DNA of 46,943 bases from Candidatus Saccharimonadota bacterium (GTDB lineage: Bacteria; Patescibacteriota; Saccharimonadia; Saccharimonadales; Saccharimonadaceae). A program made the position numbers and the translations under genes. Shown in pieces: positions 33,395-41,535 of the stretch. Below the pieces are notes generated by a model that saw only the letters and a list, made by a program, of their open reading frames with translations, was not told the DNA's origin and made no database searches. Numbering within the stretch: the stretch's first letter is position 1; each line of letters opens with the position of its first letter. The DNA lies in the NCBI GenBank assembly GCA_017613135.1, contig JAGAEN010000019.1:1-46943 (forward strand), written 5' to 3'.

Positions 33395-33630
33395 TAAGGG
33401 CTAGGTATTTTTTCTGAAACATTTTGAAATTGCCAGATAAAATCAATAATTTTACGGCTCGAACCCTGTACTGTTAGGGTGGAATTCCGATAATAATCTC
33501 TAACTATTTATGTATAAAGTAAAGTTTGTACCTTTCCCTTTGTATGACAAATACAGGTGCAGAGCCGCCTAAAACTATTGATTTTATCCTAGCGCAATTT
33601 CGAATGTTGAAGAAAAATACCTAGCCCTTA
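33395..33630. repeat. Long inverted repeat with arms of about 66 bp
   Basis: The arms 33395-33460 and 33562-33630 are almost fully complementary, with a few indels, and enclose about 100 bp that contains a small ACCCT/AGGGT hairpin. The outer 17 bp, TAAGGGCTAGGTATTTT, match perfectly. The ends are flanked by TA, so a MITE of the IS630/mariner kind is possible, as are a large hairpin RNA or a terminus-specific structure. There is no ORF. Confidence 0.85.
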
Positions 33631-33640
33631 ACCAAGGTGA

Positions 33641-33670
33641 AATGTCGTAAAATATGTATTGTGCGACATT
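33641..33670. repeat. 30-bp imperfect palindrome, dif candidate
   Basis: AATGTCG and CGACATT end a 30-bp palindrome in which 24 of 30 positions are symmetric. Its geometry, two arms of about 11-12 bp around a 6-bp centre, is that of a Xer site, and the minus-strand left arm resembles the XerC half (GTCGCACAA compared with GTGCGCATAA). The XerD half is a weaker match. Confidence 0.35.
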
Positions 33671-33767
33671 AGACCTAAATCAAAAAGTCGATAATTTATA
33701 CGTCCAAAGCCCGGCCAGTTTTTTAGTCGTCCAGTACTTTATAATTATTTGCGGTTTAATTCTCTGC

Positions 33768-36700
33768 TTATTTGTCGTGTTTGATGGCTAGGAACCCGTC
33801 TACTGAATTATCTACTTCTGCGAACCTGTCCGTCCTTTTAACAGGGGTAGATAAGGGGAGCGCCTCTTTAGATGGGATAATCTCAACTACATCTTTTTCC
33901 TGAAAAATCACTTCCGGTTTTACCTCTGGCTTAACAGGGGAGGAAACTGAATTAATTTTAGGCGTAGCCGCAGATGCGGGATTGATTCTATCGGTAGAAA
34001 CGGGAACTACAGGGGAAGCACTAGGCCTTACCTCTGACGCCTTTTTCCCCATCTTATGTTTCCCTTTCTTCTCTGAGCGACGTTTCCCTTTCTCTGGTAC
34101 GGGGCTAGATTTCTCCGCTGCTTTATTTCCCTCTTTTTCCGCCACGACTTTTGCCAAATCCTTTAAGCCTAATCTTTCTTTACCCTCGGCGGCATTAGGG
34201 CTCAAGTTTTGTTTACGAAATTCCGCTTGCAAAGAACTAGGTCGTTTTAAGTTCGGTTTTTGTTCGGTACGAATAATAGTGGTATTCTCCGGCATCGTGG
34301 GCGCTTCTTTTACGGTAGTTCGTGAAATTGGCTTGAACACAACTTCTTCTTGCCTACCAGAATCGGATAGCTCCTTCTTATATTTCTCAGACTGCTCAAT
34401 CGTTTCACGAATCTCAGCTTCTACCTCGCTACGTGGCCGAGCAAAATTCGCTCGCGAATGTTCAATAATCGCCTCGAAATTATCCGACGGTGAATCTGGA
34501 ATCGACAAAGTTGTTGCCGAGAATGCTGGCACCTTTTCACCACCAATAATCATTGAAATCACAAAATGGCGATTATTAAGTTGTAAAAGATCAGACTCTT
34601 CAAAAGTTGGCTCGAATTGCTTTACTAGCACCGGTGCATCATCTGCTGACACGCGGAAGGAAATCGTGGTACCTACGTTACCAAACACCGCATCACGCAC
34701 CGAATCGGTCATTTGAGCGACGTATTGGTTTGCTACGGTCAAATTCAGGCCATATTTTCGCGCCTCAGACAAAATCACCGCAAACGAATCCGTGGCAAAG
34801 TTCTGGAACTCATCTACATAAAGATAAAACGGCCGCCGGTCTTTAACATCCGGAATATCAGAACGTGACATCGCCGCAAGTTGTACCTTAGTTACTAAGA
34901 ATGCGCCCAAAATTCCGGCATTATCTTCACCGATCAAACCCTTAGATAGATTTACTACCAAGATTTTCCCTTCGTCCATAATCTTGCGAATATCAAACGA
35001 AGATTTCGGCTGCCCGATAATATTACGGATAATCGGATTTGCCGTAAACGCCCCTACCTTATTTAGCACCGGCGCAATCGACTCATTAACTTGCTTTTCG
35101 TTCCATTGGCCGAACTCGTGTTTCCAGAATTGCAACACCGTCACATCGTGACAATAATCAAGAGTTTCTTTTCTAAAATCCTTATCCGTCAGCATCCGTG
35201 AAATATCAAGTAGGGTCGTCTCCGGACGGTCAAGTAGAGCCAGCAAAGTATAACGGAGAATATGCTCAAGCCTTGGCCCCCACGAATCGCCAAACATCCG
35301 CTTAAGTACCCCAATTACCTCCGAGCACACATTCGGCTTCTTCGCCGGATCAGAGACTTCGAGGGGATTAAATGCCACTGGGTATGCCGTATCTGCCGGG
35401 TTGAAATAAACCACATCTTTCACGCGCGATTCCGGAATAAACTTCAAATTATCAATCGCAAAATCCCCGTGCGGATCGATAATACAATACCCTTGATTAT
35501 AGAAAATATCCGACAGCGCCAAAAGTTCTAGCAACCCGCTCTTTCCTGCGCCCGTTTGCCCAATAATATATACGTGGCGCGACCGATCGCGTCGTAATAA
35601 CCCAAACTGATGGTTAATTCCCCGGAAATTCGTTAGCCCAAACGCCGAAATATTTTCGTCGTTAGATTTTTCACCAGTGATGACCGGCAACTTAGCTGGC
35701 GGCTCAGCTGTCTTTGATGAAGCCCACACGATATTTGGCGTTTCTACCGAAGTATGTGGCAAATGATACACCGACGCCAGTTCCGAAATATTCAAAATAA
35801 ACCCACGGTCCGCAAATTCACGCAGTTTATAGGCCGATAAAGCGTCGCGACTAAAAGTCCCACCTACCTGCTTAAACCCATTCAAATTCGTAGAGTTAAA
35901 CTGCTTAAATGACCCCACCAGCGCTTGCATATTAAGCTTAGCATCTACATCGCTATGTCCAAGATATGCTAAACGGATTTTCACCTCATAGCCAAGTTTG
36001 GTTGCCTTTTCTTCGGCTTTCGCAATTTGTGTCTTTGCTCGCTCGGATAATTCTACCTTAGTTTCCGAATTCGTGCCACCTGCTGGTGGTCTAAACAGCG
36101 CCAAAAAGATTTCCGAAACATAAGTCCAGTCAAACGACCCACCAAACCAGAATTTTCCACCCGATTTCACCCGTCGAATCCACTTGTCGGTCGTATTTTT
36201 ATGCCAATCATCCGGAATCGGTCGCGCCAGAATCTGAATCCACATTTCCTCCGTCTGCTCAGGGCTAAGTTTTGCCAAAGTCCCGGTGATACCAGCCAAA
36301 GGGTCCACTTCAAAAGTGTCAAAAGTTTTAATCGGTAAAGCCTCATTTTCAATCAGTCCGAGCTCCGCCGAATAACTCACCGTGTATTTCGTGCGGTCGT
36401 CTACATAGTCCTCGTTCATTTTGTATATTTGCACGGTCGGATATTGCGAATAAATCTGCCCTTCGACAAAACTTTGCAAAATTTTCGGCACCCACACATA
36501 AAATCTAATCTGCCCCGAAGTCGACACAATTTCAAATGACAAATGCTCCTGTACCCCACCAGAATTCCTAAGTTCCTGCTTATCGCGCAAAATCCCGTGC
36601 AGCGAAGCAAACATCTGCTCTGCCGCGAGTTCCTTTTTATCATTAGTCCGTGGAATTTCTAGCATCAAAAGCACTGAGTCCACATTTAAGACTTTAAGTT

Positions 36701-36800
36701 TGTTTAGTTTTTTATAATTCCGATAAGTAAAATAAGCCAGAATCCCCACTACTGGTATCCAGAAAATCGGCATTAAGATAAAATGTATGACAGCGTCCAT
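33768..36800 (-). CDS. VirD4/TraG-type (DUF87/TrwB-like) membrane DNA-translocase ATPase
   Basis: A 1010-residue protein with an N-terminal membrane helix (about 5-25), a beta-rich N-domain (to about 390), and a AAA+ motor domain with Walker A GQTGAGKSG (about 412-420), Walker B YLYVDEF (about 656-662) and a downstream ANQYVAQM. This is the type IV coupling-protein / HerA-like group, often found in CPR genomes near pili or secretion genes. The C-terminal 250 residues are low-complexity and Lys/Pro-rich. TATAAT ends 6 nt before the ATG: leaderless. No relaxase or VirB genes are nearby, so it may act alone in DNA uptake or transfer; this is an inference. Confidence 0.82.
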   Translation of the reverse strand: MDAVIHFILMPIFWIPVVGILAYFTYRNYKKLNKLKVLNVDSVLLMLEIPRTNDKKELAAEQMFASLHGILRDKQELRNSGGVQEHLSFEIVSTSGQIRFYVWVPKILQSFVEGQIYSQYPTVQIYKMNEDYVDDRTKYTVSYSAELGLIENEALPIKTFDTFEVDPLAGITGTLAKLSPEQTEEMWIQILARPIPDDWHKNTTDKWIRRVKSGGKFWFGGSFDWTYVSEIFLALFRPPAGGTNSETKVELSERAKTQIAKAEEKATKLGYEVKIRLAYLGHSDVDAKLNMQALVGSFKQFNSTNLNGFKQVGGTFSRDALSAYKLREFADRGFILNISELASVYHLPHTSVETPNIVWASSKTAEPPAKLPVITGEKSNDENISAFGLTNFRGINHQFGLLRRDRSRHVYIIGQTGAGKSGLLELLALSDIFYNQGYCIIDPHGDFAIDNLKFIPESRVKDVVYFNPADTAYPVAFNPLEVSDPAKKPNVCSEVIGVLKRMFGDSWGPRLEHILRYTLLALLDRPETTLLDISRMLTDKDFRKETLDYCHDVTVLQFWKHEFGQWNEKQVNESIAPVLNKVGAFTANPIIRNIIGQPKSSFDIRKIMDEGKILVVNLSKGLIGEDNAGILGAFLVTKVQLAAMSRSDIPDVKDRRPFYLYVDEFQNFATDSFAVILSEARKYGLNLTVANQYVAQMTDSVRDAVFGNVGTTISFRVSADDAPVLVKQFEPTFEESDLLQLNNRHFVISMIIGGEKVPAFSATTLSIPDSPSDNFEAIIEHSRANFARPRSEVEAEIRETIEQSEKYKKELSDSGRQEEVVFKPISRTTVKEAPTMPENTTIIRTEQKPNLKRPSSLQAEFRKQNLSPNAAEGKERLGLKDLAKVVAEKEGNKAAEKSSPVPEKGKRRSEKKGKHKMGKKASEVRPSASPVVPVSTDRINPASAATPKINSVSSPVKPEVKPEVIFQEKDVVEIIPSKEALPLSTPVKRTDRFAEVDNSVDGFLAIKHDK
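34251..34268 (+). repeat. Phased GTTCGGT pair inside the traG-like gene
   Basis: GTTCGGT at 34251-34257 and TGTTCGGT at 34261-34268 are about one helical turn apart, in the part of the gene that codes for the variable C-terminal linker. Confidence 0.75.
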
Positions 36801-36819
36801 ACGTCTATTATATCACAAA

Positions 36820-37848
36820 TTATGCTAATGTATAAGAGTTCTTGTCGATTTTCTTAAATAATTTTTTATTCTGCAAATTTAAGAGAATCGTCGTCTCTTT
36901 TACCTTGCGGGTTTTTAATACTTGTTTTACGATTTCCTCGCGCGTGAGTGCTCCGCCAGACTTCTCTAGAATTCCAGTAATAATCTCTGCAATCGTTCCC
37001 TTCTTGTATCCCCAAGAAGACAAAGCGTAAATTCCCCGCCCAATTAACACAAATCGCGCATCTTTAATTAACTCATTGTGAATCGCCTGCACCGTCACAT
37101 TTTTGCGCCTAAAATTCGAACCCTTAATTTCTTTCGCAATTTCCGAAAAATGCATCGGCTCTTTTTTAGCCTCCAAAATCACAAAAATCTTATCTCGAAT
37201 ATTTTTCGGGTTTACCATCGGCCATTTCGCCAGTCCCCACACGCCATTCAAGGTAGCGAGCAACTTAGAAATTGACGCAATCGCCTTAATGTGGTCAGGA
37301 TGCTCATAATTTAATTTATTGTCAAGTTCATCAATTGTCATCGGCGCTTTATTCTCGCGGATCAGCTTCACAATCTCATCTACCCGTCCACGAATCGTTT
37401 TCTCGTCGCCATATTCTGCAATGCCCACCGCTGCATTATACTTATCGTTCTCTTCCACTACAGTCAGATTTTTCGCAAAAGTCGCAATAAAATAAATACC
37501 GGTTCGTTCTGAAGCGGTAGAAGTACGTCCATAGACTTTGTCAGCGAGATCGGAGAGTTTCGCCACCCGCCCCATTTCAGTAAGATTACGGACCAAAATC
37601 TTTTCGGCGGCTGCGAGTTCGGGTATCTCACCGTCCTCTGCGGAAATTTGAAGACGAATAAGAATCGCTTTTTCAAGTTGCCTTACCCGCTCACGCGTAA
37701 TAGACAACATTTCACCAATTTGTTCAAGTGTTTCTTTGTTGCCAGAAAGCCCAAATCGACGCGAGATGATTTCCTTCTCACGCTCTTGCTCGATAATTTT
37801 TAGGCTGCCGGAGATTGCTTTTTTAAGGATTTCCGCATTTTGGTCCAT
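36820..37848 (-). CDS. Sigma region 4-like / HARE-HTH transcription regulator
   Basis: A 342-residue protein with an N-terminal helix-turn-helix of the sigma-70 region 4 kind, ETLEQIGEMLSITRERVRQLEKA (about 39-61), the part that binds the -35 box. It is followed by winged-helix segments; the third quarter, PMHFSEIAKEIKGSNFRRKNVTVQAIHNEL, is a HARE-HTH domain as in the delta subunit of RNA polymerase. Sigma regions 2 and 3 are absent, so it cannot be a complete sigma factor. It may work as an RNA-polymerase accessory factor. A TTGACA-17-TATTAT promoter drives it; it lies 19 bp from the traG-like gene. Confidence 0.78.
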   Translation of the reverse strand: MDQNAEILKKAISGSLKIIEQEREKEIISRRFGLSGNKETLEQIGEMLSITRERVRQLEKAILIRLQISAEDGEIPELAAAEKILVRNLTEMGRVAKLSDLADKVYGRTSTASERTGIYFIATFAKNLTVVEENDKYNAAVGIAEYGDEKTIRGRVDEIVKLIRENKAPMTIDELDNKLNYEHPDHIKAIASISKLLATLNGVWGLAKWPMVNPKNIRDKIFVILEAKKEPMHFSEIAKEIKGSNFRRKNVTVQAIHNELIKDARFVLIGRGIYALSSWGYKKGTIAEIITGILEKSGGALTREEIVKQVLKTRKVKETTILLNLQNKKLFKKIDKNSYTLA

Positions 37849-37894
37849 CAGTATTTTTCCTTTTCCAACCCTGTTAATATTGTTAATTATGCTT

Positions 37895-37923
37895 ATAATA
37901 CCATAGTTTTATAAAATTGTCAA
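37895..37923 (-). promoter_or_regulatory. Promoter of the sigma4-HARE gene
   Basis: On the minus strand, TTGACA (37923-37918), a 17-nt spacer and TATTAT (37900-37895). A leader of about 40 nt with AAAGGA follows. Confidence 0.8.
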
Positions 37924-38035
37924 CTATGATTTTCTTTATTTTCCTATATTATTGTAGCACATTTTTTACAATTTTGGAAAAAAATTATAAAAACATAAAC
38001 ACTTCCCTGAAATCCATTTGCCACCCATGTTAAAC

Positions 38036-38064
38036 TTGACTTTTTAAGTCAAGTGTGCTATAAT
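38036..38064 (+). promoter_or_regulatory. Plus-strand promoter overlapped by a palindrome, antisense to topA
   Basis: TTGACT (38036-38041), a 17-nt spacer and TATAAT (38059-38064) point into the 3' end of the opposite-strand topA gene. The -35 box is one arm of a 9-bp palindrome (34-42 with 46-54, counting from 38000). The palindrome could also be a weak terminator for topA on the minus strand. Confidence 0.55.
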
Positions 38065-38074
38065 GAAAGTATAA

Positions 38075-40546
38075 TTATTTTTTCTTTGCAGCCTTCCGGG
38101 TTGCTTTTTTCTTGCCCCGCGCCCCGCGCCGAGTTTTCTTGGCAGTTTTTGGCTTTTTTTCGAGCATTTCCTTGGCCTGCTCCAAGGTAATCGACTTCGG
38201 ATCTACTTCTTTTGGCAACTTGACACTATTGCGTCGTCCCGGCCCCTTGACATATGGTCCGTACGCCCCGTTAATAATCTGAATTTCGCCCCAGTCGGCA
38301 ATCATCGAATCAATTTTTTTCTGATAAAGAGGCAAAACTTCCTCTAAACTCACCGTATAAGGGTCCAAATCTTTCATCGGAATATTATATTTGCCACCCT
38401 TAAGATATGGTCCAAACGGCCCGTTCGCGGCAATTAGTTCAACCCCGTCCGCCGCTTTACCTAGCATGCGTGGCAAAGTCGGAAGAGCCAATTGTTTTAA
38501 AGCTTGCTCTAAGGTCACGGTTTTAACTGATTTTCGCTTTGGCAAAGGCGCAAACCGCGGCTTTACGCCAGCCTCTTTTTCGTTATCTCCTAGCTGAATA
38601 AACCCGCCACTTTTCCCAATTTTGGCAAAAATCGGCTTACCAGTTTCTGGGTCGTGGCCGAGTAAACGTGCGTTATTATAGCGTTCCACCCCTTGCGCTT
38701 CCAAAACTGTATCGCGAAACGGACCATAAAAATCTCGAAGCATCTTTACGCGCTCCAGTTTTGCTTCCGCCACCAAATCTAAATCTTTCTCAATGTTTGC
38801 GGTAAACTTATAATCTACAATATTCTTGAAATTGTCAGTCAAAAACCCAGCCACAAGCTCGCCAATCGCCGTCGGCACGAGTTTCCCCTTGTTCGCCCCA
38901 TATTTCTCCTTGATGATGGAGCGGGTGATGGTCGGGGCTACAGTCGGCGCGATGTGTTCTGAGGAACATGAAGACTTGGCCAGAGCGGCTTGGGAGCTGT
39001 TGTCCGAAGGACACGCCGCGCCGACTGTAGCCCCAGCCTTCAACTCTACCACTTCCCGTTCCTCGCCTTCCGACTCACCCTTTACCACATACCCACGGGC
39101 TTGAATAGCGGTCATAATTGTCGCATAAGTGGATGGCCGTCCAATCCCGAGCTCTTCAAGTTTCTTTACCAAAGACCCTTCCGTATATCTTGCCGGTGGT
39201 TTAGCAAAAGTCTGCTTAGCAGTAAGCTCCAAACAGTCCAAAATATCACCACGAGACACCTTCGGTAACTCCAAATCCTTACTCTTCCCATACACCTTCA
39301 AAAACCCATCAAACACCACCACTTCACCTTTGGCTACAAAAGCATTACTTAAATAAATGGTCGTTTTGGCAACTTTGGCATTAACCATCTGCGTGGCAAG
39401 CGTTCGCGCCCAGATTAATTGATAAAGCCGTTTCTCATATTCATTTTTACCAGCCGAAGTGCGCGAAATATTTGTCGGCCGAATCGCTTCGTGCGCCTCT
39501 TGTGCCGAAGCATCCTTCGTCTTAAAATGCCGCGTCTTCAAATACTCCGCCCCATATTTCTCCTTAATATAAGCCGCCATCGCCCCCACCGCCTGAGAAG
39601 ACAAATTAAGAGAGTCCGTGCGGTGATAAGTAATCAAACCAGCCTGATAAAGCCCCTGCGCCGCCGTCATTGTCGTCCTTGACGAAAATCCAAGTTTCGC
39701 GTTCGCCTCAATCTGTAAAGCCGCCGTAGTAAACGGCACTGGATTAGCCTTCACTCCTTCCGTTTCCTCCACGTTCTCCACCACGAACCGCGACGAAATC
39801 AACTTTTCCAGCAGTTCCCTCGCCTCATCTTCGTTTTCAGGGGAAAGATTATTGTAGGTAGCTAAGAAGGATGAAGAATCGGACACAGCGTGTCCTTCGG
39901 ACACGCTCCGGGCCGCTCTGGCCAAGTCTTTATGTTCCGCAGAACACACCGTGTCCGATTCTTCATCCTTTATAAACTCGCCACTAATCTTAAAACTAGA
40001 CTTACTCTCAAACTTCTCAATTTCCTTCTCGCGCTCCACGATTAAACGTAGCGCTGGTGACTGTACTCGCCCTGCCGACACTGCCCCTGGCACCTTCCGC
40101 CGCACCATATCAGATAAATCATACCCCACTAGCATATCAAGCGTCTGCCGCGCTTGCTGTGACGACACCATATCCATATCTACCACACGCGGATGCAAAA
40201 TCGCTGCATCGAGCGCCGGTTTAGTAATCTCGTGAAAAGTAATTCGCGCCGTATCTTTCGGTAGTCCCAAGACCTCGCACAAATGCCACGAGATCGATTC
40301 CCCTTCGCGGTCCTCATCCGTCGCGAGCCAGATTTTCTCAGCCTTTTTCGCTTCTTTTTTCAGCTCAGCAATAATAGACTTGTGTCCCGGATCCACTTCG
40401 TAAGTCACCTCAAAAGTCGATTTATCTACCTTAGTATCTTTTCGAATATGTCCCACCGACGCCAGCACTTTAAAATCAGCACCGAGATATTTCTCGATGG
40501 TCTGTGCCTTCGCCGGGCTCTCTACTATCACTAAGTTTTTAGCCAT
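38075..40546 (-). CDS. topA: DNA topoisomerase I with two in-frame palindromic inserts
   Basis: An 823-residue type IA topoisomerase that relaxes negative supercoils. TOPRIM: LVIVESPAKAQTIEKYLG (about 4-21) and ATDEDREGESISWHL near 78-92; the catalytic Tyr is in LITYHRTDSLN (about 304). The C-terminus has Topo_C repeats (FGPYLKGG, GAYGPYVKGPG) instead of zinc fingers and a Lys-rich tail. Start: the ATG at 40546 (MAKNLVIV) has TATGAT ending 6 nt upstream; an in-frame ATG at 40564 would lie above the promoter. Residues about 193-227 and 505-538 are coded by palindromic elements that are absent from the usual family layout. Confidence 0.95.
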   Translation of the reverse strand: MAKNLVIVESPAKAQTIEKYLGADFKVLASVGHIRKDTKVDKSTFEVTYEVDPGHKSIIAELKKEAKKAEKIWLATDEDREGESISWHLCEVLGLPKDTARITFHEITKPALDAAILHPRVVDMDMVSSQQARQTLDMLVGYDLSDMVRRKVPGAVSAGRVQSPALRLIVEREKEIEKFESKSSFKISGEFIKDEESDTVCSAEHKDLARAARSVSEGHAVSDSSSFLATYNNLSPENEDEARELLEKLISSRFVVENVEETEGVKANPVPFTTAALQIEANAKLGFSSRTTMTAAQGLYQAGLITYHRTDSLNLSSQAVGAMAAYIKEKYGAEYLKTRHFKTKDASAQEAHEAIRPTNISRTSAGKNEYEKRLYQLIWARTLATQMVNAKVAKTTIYLSNAFVAKGEVVVFDGFLKVYGKSKDLELPKVSRGDILDCLELTAKQTFAKPPARYTEGSLVKKLEELGIGRPSTYATIMTAIQARGYVVKGESEGEEREVVELKAGATVGAACPSDNSSQAALAKSSCSSEHIAPTVAPTITRSIIKEKYGANKGKLVPTAIGELVAGFLTDNFKNIVDYKFTANIEKDLDLVAEAKLERVKMLRDFYGPFRDTVLEAQGVERYNNARLLGHDPETGKPIFAKIGKSGGFIQLGDNEKEAGVKPRFAPLPKRKSVKTVTLEQALKQLALPTLPRMLGKAADGVELIAANGPFGPYLKGGKYNIPMKDLDPYTVSLEEVLPLYQKKIDSMIADWGEIQIINGAYGPYVKGPGRRNSVKLPKEVDPKSITLEQAKEMLEKKPKTAKKTRRGARGKKKATRKAAKKK
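38934..39034. repeat. Palindromic element E1 inside topA
   Basis: The perfect 18-bp inverted arms 38934-38951 and 39017-39034 (GGGGCTACAGTCGGCGCG and its complement) enclose a core of about 65 bp with two inner hairpins, TGTTC/GAACA and TGTCC/GGACA. The reading frame of topA continues through it. The core matches, in opposite orientation, the core of E2 at 39867-39970. Confidence 0.93.
39867..39970. repeat. Palindromic element E2 inside topA
   Basis: The perfect 20-bp arms 39867-39886 and 39951-39970 (AAGGATGAAGAATCGGACAC and its complement) enclose a 64-bp core that is nearly the same as that of E1 in reverse, including the stretch GCCGCTCTGGCCAAGTCTT. The arms of E1 and E2 share no sequence. 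The two orientations code for unrelated peptides, both open. Confidence 0.93.
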
Positions 40547-40596
40547 AATACAATCATACCACACCCGTCAAGCACGAGCATCGCAAACGCGAAGTA

Positions 40597-41169
40597 TTAT
40601 TTCCGCTTCTTAGCCGCAACCTCAATCCTACACATCAGAGTGCTCATTATAATAGTTGCCACCATAGCAACAATTAGTAGCGCGCTGGCTACGTAGTTAC
40701 TCACCCCCGCTACAAAAGTCAAAATCACCCCAAGCGGCGCCAAAATCCCAACCATAATCTTCGATAACCCAATCGCTAGATAATATTTCTTAATCATTTT
40801 TTTCGTCCTTGGCATCGTTTTAATACTAAAAACCCGCTTTTTCACCAAATCATAAATCCCAAATATTGTTAAAAGCAGCGGCCCGCACATCCCTACCGCA
40901 ATCGCTACCATCGCAAAAACACTCGGAAAATGCACCGTCTCGTTCGAAAACGCGTTAAAACTATCTAGCCCCCAAAGCAAAAAGTTTACGCCCAAGACCA
41001 ACCCCAGTATCCCAAGATACATAAAAATCACTCCCACCTCGCGTGGTTCGTCCACCGCGAAGACTCGGTTTTTTGCCACCATCTTGCCAGTTTTAATTTG
41101 GTAAATCCCCCACGAGAGAAATGCCAGCCCTATAATCCCCGCTATAATTGCAAAAATAATTAAATCCAT
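40597..41169 (-). CDS. Polytopic membrane protein, unknown function
   Basis: A 191-residue protein with about five hydrophobic segments (near 3-25, 49-70, 82-108, 132-155 and 160-180) and a basic loop around 112-130. I do not recognise a family. I choose ATG 41169, since TATAAT on the minus strand ends 6 nt before it; the in-frame ATG at 41187 lies at the promoter. It is followed by topA, 50 bp downstream, so it may share its transcript. Confidence 0.7.
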   Translation of the reverse strand: MDLIIFAIIAGIIGLAFLSWGIYQIKTGKMVAKNRVFAVDEPREVGVIFMYLGILGLVLGVNFLLWGLDSFNAFSNETVHFPSVFAMVAIAVGMCGPLLLTIFGIYDLVKKRVFSIKTMPRTKKMIKKYYLAIGLSKIMVGILAPLGVILTFVAGVSNYVASALLIVAMVATIIMSTLMCRIEVAAKKRK

Positions 41170-41251
41170 AAGCTTATTATACCACACATATATTTATCTA
41201 TGGGCTAGTCGATGGCTTGACTGCTGCATTCACCCGCGTTACTATTTAATC

Positions 41252-41522
41252 ATGAGCAGTTTCATATTATCATCAATGATTGCCGGAGTACTAAGTGTTT
41301 GCTTTTTGCTATCGGCATATATACATTTACACATAAAAAAGAAATTTTAAAAAAGAATACGAAAGCAATTGAAGACCCTAAATCTATGAGTATGATATTC
41401 TTTTGTCTAGCTATCTGTGATATTCAATGACGTTTATATTGGCATTCTTGGCTATTCTTGTAATACCGTTGATTGCAATCTATGCAAGCATAGAATACTC
41501 TATTTATCATAAAAATAAATAA
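41252..41522 (+). pseudogene. Frameshifted remnant of a small membrane protein gene
   Basis: Three successive open stretches in different frames each code for hydrophobic peptides: 41252-41350 (32 residues, starting MSSFILSSMIAG), a middle frame that runs to a TGA at 41428-41430 and includes KSMSMIFFCLAICDI, and 41427-41522 (31 residues, MTFILAFLAILVIPL). Read together they look like one membrane protein of about 90 residues broken by two frameshifts. It is AT-rich compared with its neighbours. A TTGACT-17-TACTAT promoter remains upstream. Alternatively they are separate tiny membrane peptides. Confidence 0.4.
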
Positions 41523-41535
41523 CTAATTTAGCCAC

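Noticed and set aside
33982-34716. A 244-codon plus-strand ORF
   Set aside because: It is fully antisense to the traG-like gene; its Ser/Phe-rich composition is what the complement of a Glu/Lys-rich coding region gives.
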